DNA of 64,000 nt, taken from contig NC_134025.1 of assembly GCF_964204645.1 (NCBI RefSeq), positions 6,701,001-6,765,000 of the forward strand. Reading direction: 5' to 3'. Under the pieces are notes generated by a model. It did not search any database and was not told where the DNA came from. It saw nothing but the letters and a program-made list of their open reading frames with translations. Every line of letters begins with the position of its first letter. Position 1 is the stretch's first letter. Both the position numbers and the translations under genes were made by a program. The stretch is from Tubulanus polymorphus (taxonomy: Eukaryota > Nemertea > Palaeonemertea > Tubulaniformes > Tubulanidae). Positions 47,361 through 64,000 of this stretch are shown here, in pieces.

Positions 47361-49445
47361 TTTCAATATTGCTGAGTTCAGTGTTCTTTTTTCGGCATCG
47401 TCTTCGTTGTAGTCGCCTTCAGCATCTTCTTCATCTTGGGAATCCTGAAATAAAAAAAAGAGAAGAGCGATGAAAACCTGGTACGGAACAAAACTAATGT
47501 CGGCTCTCCGTCGTCGGTCACATGCCGAGAACACCAGACAAAGAGTCAGCCAGGAATATACTGCCCTCTACACGCCCTCACACAGAACGTGAAAACCAGG
47601 ATGACGACGCCTTACTTTCACCATTTACCGACAGGGTGTGCCGGGTGAAGTCGGTAACTGACAAACCTATCAAATTGCCCAAGCCAAAAATAGGGCAGCG
47701 AAACTGGATTTCCCGCACTAGCACTCAAAGGAAGACAAGACTTAATCCATGCCCGAAGCAACCCACAGGGAATCAATGAATACTAACACTCAAAGGAAGA
47801 CAGGGAAATTAATCCCTGCCCGAAGCAATCCCTTAAAAGGAATCAATGAATGCTAGCAGGCAAGCGATCCCGCAGTGAATCAATGAATCCTAGCACGCAA
47901 AGGAAGACAGGAAAATTAATCCCTGCCCGAAGCAATCCCTTAGAAGGAATCAATGAATGCTAGAACGCAAAGGGAGACAAGACTAAATCTTTGCCCGAAG
48001 CAATTCCTGAAAAGGAATCAATGAATACTAGTAGACAGTCCAGCTTTACCACTCCATTTTTAACCCGTGCAATCGGACCGACTTGCCCGTCATTGACATC
48101 ACCCAGCATATTCTGTAGATAGGTGGGGAGAGTGAGGTCTCGTCATCCTGGTTTCCGTGTTCCATATGAGGGCGTGTAGAGGGCAGCCATTTCCTGACCG
48201 GCTCTTTGTCTGACATCCTCGACATGTGACCGGCGATGGAGAGCTGACGCTTTCGGACATTAGTTTTGTTCCAGAAAACATTGAAATTCGACAGAGAAAT
48301 CGGCCCTGAAAAATAAAACGGGTTAAAACCTGAAAAATAGAACGGATTAATAAACACAGAACAGTACAGGACAGCACAGAGACGAACAGTAACACATAAA
48401 ACATAAAGACGTCGTTCCTCAGGAAGCAGGAAAAGGAGCAGGAGCGGGAGCGCAGCGAAGATCGCCAGGAGGAGAATCCACGGTAGCATGTTCACACACG
48501 ACGGTACGAGTAAAGGCAAATGCGACCATGTCGAACGTTATGACGTAGCGCGTCTCTATTGGTTAAATTGATTGTTGCGCTAAAAATAGCTTCGCGGTTG
48601 AGCGCGCGTGTTGAATGAATACGGAACGGCACCCGGACTAATGTCACGTTTTAAGGTATTAAGTTTTAGGGATTCGAACCGAAACATATCTAAAACGAAA
48701 TTATACGTGTTTTAGCGTTTAGCTATGTTCCAGTTTTCTCAACTTTCGCCATATTAATTTCCCAGGGCGGCGCTGAAAACCAGGAAGTAATTTTGTCATT
48801 TTGCCGGTTTTGGGCCTCCGAAATCTCAAAGTTTTGGAAGAATTTAAGGTAGAATAGACAGTTCAGTCATCCAAATACCCAATAGTATTAAAACCCATCT
48901 AAAAACGAATCGAATGATACCTTATATGTCTATATGGCATTGGAAATAAGTGAGATATTCCCAGTTTCTCGTACTACTTCAAAACTAATTTTATGAGCTA
49001 GCGTTTTTACCTTATTAATTTTGATGACTTTTACCCGAATATAATTAGGTTCATTCGAAATCTGAAAACATACGTAATTAGATCTTGTTCTCCTGTCAAT
49101 TTTGATATATAGAATGTGTACTCCCTATTACGAGTTGACTTAGAATTTGCGTCATCAAGTTAGGCCTAATCGTAAACTGCGGACCAAATTCGAAAATTAT
49201 TGTAATTGGACTAGTGCCACAGTCTATAAAACACATACTGAGACTTATTGAATCCTGAAATGAAGGACTGTTATGGGAGTAATCATTTGGCATAAGGAAA
49301 TATTGAATTCGTTGCGTAATATGTCTAAACTAGGATTTTCCACGAGAAAGGCGTAAAAGCGCAGGCGTTACCTCAATTTTGGCTCTGACACAGAAATTTG
49401 TGTGCAGGTCTTCGGGTGGTGGGGCCATTTTTGTAGGGGATTTCC
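47361..49445 (-). CDS. Candidate exons of an unidentified minus-strand gene
   Basis: Three candidate coding exons chain in phase 0: 49445-49372 (needs one carried base; GKSPTKMAPPPEDLHTNFCV then RAKIE), 49254-49132 (DSISLSMCFIDCGTSPITII then FEFGPQFTIRPNLMTQILSQ) and 47444-47361 (DSQDEEDAEGDYNEDDAEKR then TLNSAILK). Each follows a CAG acceptor and ends at GT; two of the three donors are weak (GTAATA, GTTAAG). The last piece is strongly acidic. A further possible exon lies at 46711-46557 (IGLKVHSDNLLVQRDRYYSI onward to a stop), but its phase does not fit directly. I do not recognise the protein, and start and end are unknown. The intron between the second and third pieces holds retrotransposon-like fragments. 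Confidence 0.3.
47481..47715 (+). mobile_element. Retrotransposon-like fragment, left arm of a large inverted repeat
   Basis: This is the inverted, diverged counterpart of 48046-48275. Shared words include AAAACTAATGTC, CACATG, AGACAAAGAG, CTGCCCTCTACACGCCCTCA and AAACCAGGATGACGA. The reading frame (RTPDKESARN, STRPHTERENQDDDALLS) corresponds to that of the right arm. Confidence 0.6.
47730..48030. repeat. Tandem repeat between the inverted arms
   Basis: Repeated words ACGCAAAGGAAGACAGG, AATTAATCCCTGCCCGAAGC, AATCCCTTAAAAGGAATC and AATGAATGCTAG recur four times at intervals of about 60-90 bp. The array occupies nearly all of the space between the two retrotransposon-like arms. Confidence 0.8.
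48046..48275 (-). mobile_element. Retrotransposon-like fragment, right arm of the inverted repeat
   Basis: The minus-strand frame reads VRKRQLSIAGHMSRMSDKEP then VRKWLPSTRPHMEHG before a stop. The arrangement basic-RLxxAGH-xxRM-P-x-KWLPSTRPHG resembles the segment after the reverse transcriptase domain in non-LTR retrotransposons (R-R-LRFAGHCxR...KLLLWTPTHG). This is a pattern match from memory, not an alignment. Both arms read towards the central tandem array. Confidence 0.45.
48400..48660 (-). other. Possible promoter and hydrophobic first exon, unassigned
   Basis: From the ATG at 48489 the minus strand encodes MLPWILLLAIFAALPLLLLF followed by LLPEERR, a signal-anchor-like segment. Upstream, 48540-48580 carries TGACGTAG (CRE-like) and ATTGG. 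No clear donor follows before the frame enters the repeat arm, so this may be a first exon of an unknown gene or chance. Confidence 0.2.
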
Positions 49446-49797
49446 CTGAAAATTCTGACTAATTACTGCGCTGTCACAGTAAACAATTGATTAATACAGA
49501 CTCGAAAATGTGTGTCTGTCCTGTCCAACAGTGCCGCACCCTTGTTGTGGAAACGGCTAAAGGGAAATAAATTTGATTGATCTGTTTCTCGTGGAAAACC
49601 AGCCTATGGCTCATTTTCACGCATCTCACATCTAATGTCGAATTCAGTTTTGTTTGAAAGGATATCAGGTTGTCTGGCTCAGTAAGTGTTTAGCGTAGGC
49701 CTACTAGGGACCTATGTTTATTGTATTGGAAGATTGCCAAAAATCTTTGAATTGTTAATTTTATTTTAAAGATAATATATTTTTTGTTTTATAGGAT

Positions 49798-50094
49798 TCG
49801 TCAGTGATTTGTCAGACATAGCAGATATTTTATAACCGATTTTCCCATTCAAATGTAAGTTGTATCAAGCAGAAATTTGCATTTTTTTCATATTTATTTG
49901 TTTATAACATAATATTGACATTTGTTTATTTCAGGTAGATGGCAAGTAGCGTGCATTTGGTTCTGATGGTACCCATGGAATTCAGCAGTTGGCCTTCCAT
50001 ATCATATCAATACATTTTACAAATTAGTAACCGCAATTGCTCAAATGGCTTGTTGCATTCAAACCTTCTGTCTCATTGTTTTAGGTTGGAAATA
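49798..50094 (+). other. Possible plus-strand transcript end, non-coding or short C-terminus
   Basis: TTTTATAG at about 49787-49794 precedes a stretch ending in AAAT-GTAAGT near 49856. A TTTCAG acceptor follows near 49934, and GGAAATAAAAG with AATAAA lies at about 50089. The internal frame reads FVSDLSDIADIL then stops. There is no family resemblance; it could be a long non-coding RNA. Confidence 0.2.
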
Positions 50095-50147
50095 AAAGAT
50101 TGATGTACTTTCAATTTGCTTCTTTTTCTGACTGCGATATATATTAC

Positions 50148-50502
50148 CACGTCTACAGCTCGTTGAACCCGGGTTTCAAAGTATGCGGGTTCATATGAAC
50201 CCAGCGTTTGCAGGGCTGCATCTACACTTAATTTAGCTCCAGTAACTGAATCCACATCTGGTCTCAGTTTCACAAAAGAGTTAAACTCAAATTTTTGGTG
50301 TAATTGCTATTGGGTACTTCATGTTTTGAATGAGGACAACAATTCAAACTTAACCGTTTTAGGCTTAAACTTTTTCGTGAAACTGGGCCCTGTAGAGTTT
50401 TTCGTGAACATAGGTTCAATTCTCAATAGGTTATATAACTCCTTTTTCAAAAACCTGGCTTTTTGCATTCAACCCGTGTTTCGAGCTTAGTGTAGACGCA
50501 TA
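50148..50502. mobile_element. Foldback element interrupted by a family 4 MITE
   Basis: Left end CACGTCTACAGCTCGTTGAA with CCCGGGTTTC; right end (reverse complement) TGCGTCTACACTAAGCTCGA with AACACGGGTT. The inverted ends are imperfect but long. The sequence between them is interrupted by the element at 50262-50390, so the outer element is older. Confidence 0.55.
50262..50390. mobile_element. MITE family 4, copy 2
   Basis: Left TCTCAGTTTCACAAAAGAG and right TTTTTCGTGAAACTGGGCCC are inverted termini. The interior matches the core of 41311-41527, including AGGACAACAATTC and CCGTTTTAGGCTTAAAC. Confidence 0.75.
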
Positions 50503-50622
50503 ACCTCGGTATAAGATGCAAGTGTAGACGAAGCTTCTCTTATTTTCTTCTGTTAGTAGGAATGAATAGGAATTCACGACTTCAAGAATACGCATAAGAA
50601 AAAGCTCTTTTATATGTTTAGA

Positions 50623-50628
50623 TTTATT
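50623..50628 (-). terminator. Polyadenylation signal downstream of the candidate small gene
   Basis: AATAAA on the minus strand, 53 bases after the TAA at 50683-50681. It supports a transcript end here even though the coding model is weak. Confidence 0.4.
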
Positions 50629-50680
50629 CAAACATCAAAGTGAAAAGATGGAAACAAGTAAAATCTTGACAATCCCCAGT

Positions 50681-51419
50681 TTAAAGATTCAACTTCATGC
50701 CCTTGTACTTGATATCTGCATCACCTAAAAATGAATAAAAGCAAACAAAAAAATCAATTGATTGCTGAAAGTTAAATGATTCAAAACAGCAGCGATGACT
50801 ACAGATGATGTATTTACCATTCAGTCAGTGAGGCCTACTCACTTTTTATCATCTCCAATCCTGTAAACCTGGCTTATCTAGTCACAAGTTGACCTCTAAA
50901 TTAGCATTGTTCGGGTTCCTGTAACAGGCTGAACTCTCTGAAAAAAAAAAACATTGCCTTTGAAATAAAAAAATTGCATGTGGAAATTTATTTCAAGACT
51001 TCATAGTTATGTAAATAAATGACATGAATAGCCTACCGTCTTACGACTCTAAGAGGCCTAGGCCTACTTTTCGGGTCCATGGAATAATCATTCGACACTA
51101 GTAGATGGTGGTCTGTCAAAAATGTTTCCTAAAAATAAGATAAGTAGCAGTGAGTACACTACCTACACGTACACTCAACCCCCAGTAGATTGTTTGATGA
51201 GAACCTAATCTACTAAAGTATCGCTTGTCCATGTTTTTGTAGACTACATTAAAGTGTGGATGGAGTAGACACTTGAAGATAATTAGACACCGTAGAATTG
51301 AGTGCAGGACACTTACATTTGTTTCGTTTATTCTTCTCGTTAGGACCTTGGCTGCTTCGGGAATCAGGTTCCGATTCGATGCGACAGAAGAGTAGTAGTA
51401 GGCCTGTACCACATGGCAT
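50681..51419 (-). CDS. Candidate small two-exon gene, 48 residues
   Basis: An ATG at 51419 opens a frame to a strong GTAAGT donor (exon 51419-51317). It joins in phase to an exon with a TTTTTAG acceptor (50724-50681) ending in TAA. The product would begin MPCGTGLLLLFCRIE and end CDADIKYKGMKLNL. A minus-strand AATAAA follows at 50628-50623. Another possible exon after a T-rich acceptor near 50940 would introduce an early stop. I do not recognise the protein. Phase agreement could be chance. Confidence 0.3.
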
Positions 51420-51431
51420 GACCGAGTACCG

Positions 51432-53334
51432 ACAGCTGATATTTTATCGGTCGTAGCGCACTATTTTATCATGATCCATAGCCATATTCCAACCTTGGTG
51501 CCTTGAGTGCGGTACAGTTATTCTTTTAAACGGACTTGGGCCATTTGTGATGTGAAATACTACATTTTATACCAGATCCAGTCAGTTAAAGAACATTCTC
51601 CGTCTTGTTTATCATGACGGCCGCCATTTTGACTAGCGGTAATTGATGATTGACACCAATCAAATTTTTAAAACTAATCTTCCAGCGATGTTGCTTTCAA
51701 TTAATTTTATGTTTTATATGTTATTTATAGTCTTTAAATGGATTCTTTTATAAATATTATTTAAAATACATCGCAGAATAGATTTTAGATCCTTCCACGC
51801 GCGTATCGCGAGACCGCGCGGTGTTGTTTATTAAGAGTATTATGACGTCATAACAACATTCGCGCACCTAGATAGTTCACGTGTTTGGTGTCAAGGTCGC
51901 TGAAAGTTGCGGCTCTGTACCTTCGTGCACAGTGTGAGTAAGCTGAGGTGAATGGCCTATGCTTGGTGTACACCGTGGTCAGCTGGTGACGTATTCAATA
52001 GCGCGTATAAATGATCAGATGATATCAACAACTCTGAAAAACCGCAATTGTGTCTCTATTGTTGAATGGATTTTACATTATGAAAGGTTCCACCGCCGGG
52101 TTGAATACGCGCCAGTAGTCAGCTGAACAATATAGTGGAGGAACCTTAATAAGGCCATGAAATAAATTACTTGATTCCTAACGGCTACTTCCGAATTTAT
52201 TAGCCGCCGCCTGTTTTTTTTTTCTTAAATTCTAGAATAATTTATAGATTATACCGACCGATAACACTTCAGTTAAAGATTCACACCAACACAGGTCTTC
52301 ATATCATAGAAACCGCGTAAACATTTACTAATGAAATTAGTTTATTTTAGTCACAACTACGAAAGGACAGTTCATGCACCCGAGATAACTAACTCACACC
52401 ATGCACGAGGAAAGCGGTCTATTTGAGACATTGGGGGAAAACCCACTAATACCATGTATTTGGTATTAACCTTGCCAATATCTGATACCGAAATTCCTAG
52501 AACAAATTACTACAGATCGTGAGCAGTGGGGACACAAAGTACACGACATCTTGCAGCGGTACCGAACCCTGGGGACTGCTGCACTCTGAAGGAGCCCAAG
52601 TTAGATTTGGAACACAGGCCAGGTCCTATAGTCATCATTTGCCCTAAACGACTTCGATAATATAACGAGCGCGGTCCTAGTTAATTCTCTTGCCTGCGGT
52701 GAACAAGTGATGCATTTCCCTAGAATAAGATCAATCCTCACAATAAATATAACGACGAAAAATTGAAAAGAAGGGAATATTCAAGGTATATTTCTTCTAA
52801 TAATATGATAGTTTGATTTTTACGCTGAAGACACGAATAAACAACAAAAAAATCAGAACACGAAAACACGCCGGAAAGTGCTTTCGCGAATTACAAGAAA
52901 TTGTTTACTTTTCATCTGAATTTGGTTTAGGAAGTTGAGTCCAGGAGGAGGGGAGGAGAGAGGGAGAGATATGACAGGGCGAGGGTGAAAGAGAGGACTG
53001 GAGAGAGGGAGAGATAGGACAGGGACACACATTTTTGTTTTTTGTCTGTTTGTTGTTATTGTTGTTTTCTTCATTCACAATCTTATACTTTGGATTTATG
53101 AATAAATTGAAATTGAAATTGAAATTGAAAATTGAAATTAGAACAAACTGTAAAAAATGTAGGCAAACGTTAGAAGCCTAAAGAATCTTAAATCTGTATT
53201 GCGTTTACAGTAGTTTATAGCAGGGCTCAATAAAATTGAATTCGAAAATTGAATTTGAAGGATTCGAACCTACAAGGAGTAATTAGAGTTTGATTGACAG
53301 CTCTGCAAATTGATTGTTTACGGTTTTGATTGGA
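51432..53334. other. Intergenic region with simple repeats
   Basis: No supported exon. It contains a GCCGCCATTTTG (YY1-like) site at 51620-51631, a GA-rich purine tract with an approximate 50-bp duplication (52944-53030) and a hexamer array (GAAATT)n at about 53107-53140. The frame 52853-53074 (-) arises from the purine tract. Confidence 0.55.
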
Positions 53335-63929
<10,595 letters not shown>

Positions 63930-64000
63930 ATGCCTGCCATTTGAAAACACTGCCAATAATAACACGCTCAAAGGCAGCGAAGATCATATTTTACTAAAAG

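Noticed and set aside
49132-49445. Resemblance of the candidate exons to the end of a RAD9-type clamp fold
   Set aside because: Only a vague pattern (Phe-Ile-x-x-Gly-x-Pro-Ile-hydrophobic strand followed by an acidic tail); not enough to name a family.

Overview
The window is nuclear DNA from an animal, most likely a marine invertebrate. Its genes are split by GT-AG introns, transcripts end in AATAAA signals, and the AT-rich spacers are full of small inverted-repeat elements. The proteins match bilaterian families closely, but I cannot decide from sequence alone between a lophotrochozoan and an ambulacrarian. All gene models were assembled by hand: I checked splice sites and codon phase at each junction and compared proteins with family members from memory. 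No alignment was run.

Layout. 1-3000 (+): 3' part of an ankyrin-repeat gene of unknown identity. 6624-11248 (-): complete DNAJC7/TPR2-type co-chaperone, 13 coding exons. 12353-16731 (+): complete SR splicing factor of the SRSF4/5/6 (B52) group, divergent from DNAJC7 and with an optional 27-nt in-frame microexon. 21644-41030 (-): complete FEZ/UNC-76 kinesin-adaptor gene, 8 coding exons over 19 kb, with very large repeat-bearing introns; it converges with the SR gene. 41.1-53.3 kb: a repeat-rich stretch with five tandem arrays, several MITE-like elements, an inverted pair of retrotransposon-like fragments and two weak candidate genes on the minus strand. 53523-63929 (+): complete EML5/EML6-type microtubule protein of about 1961 residues, 36 coding exons and three HELP-WD40 modules.

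The four confident genes are housekeeping or cytoskeletal functions (chaperone, splicing, axonal transport, microtubule binding). They are neighbours, not a pathway. I see no operon, prophage, CRISPR array or clear new system. The most unusual material is the density of small foldback and TA-flanked elements (some nested), tandem arrays with odd coding or tRNA-like properties, an in-frame stop-free intron in the EML gene, and similar CTCF-like motifs just upstream of two start codons.
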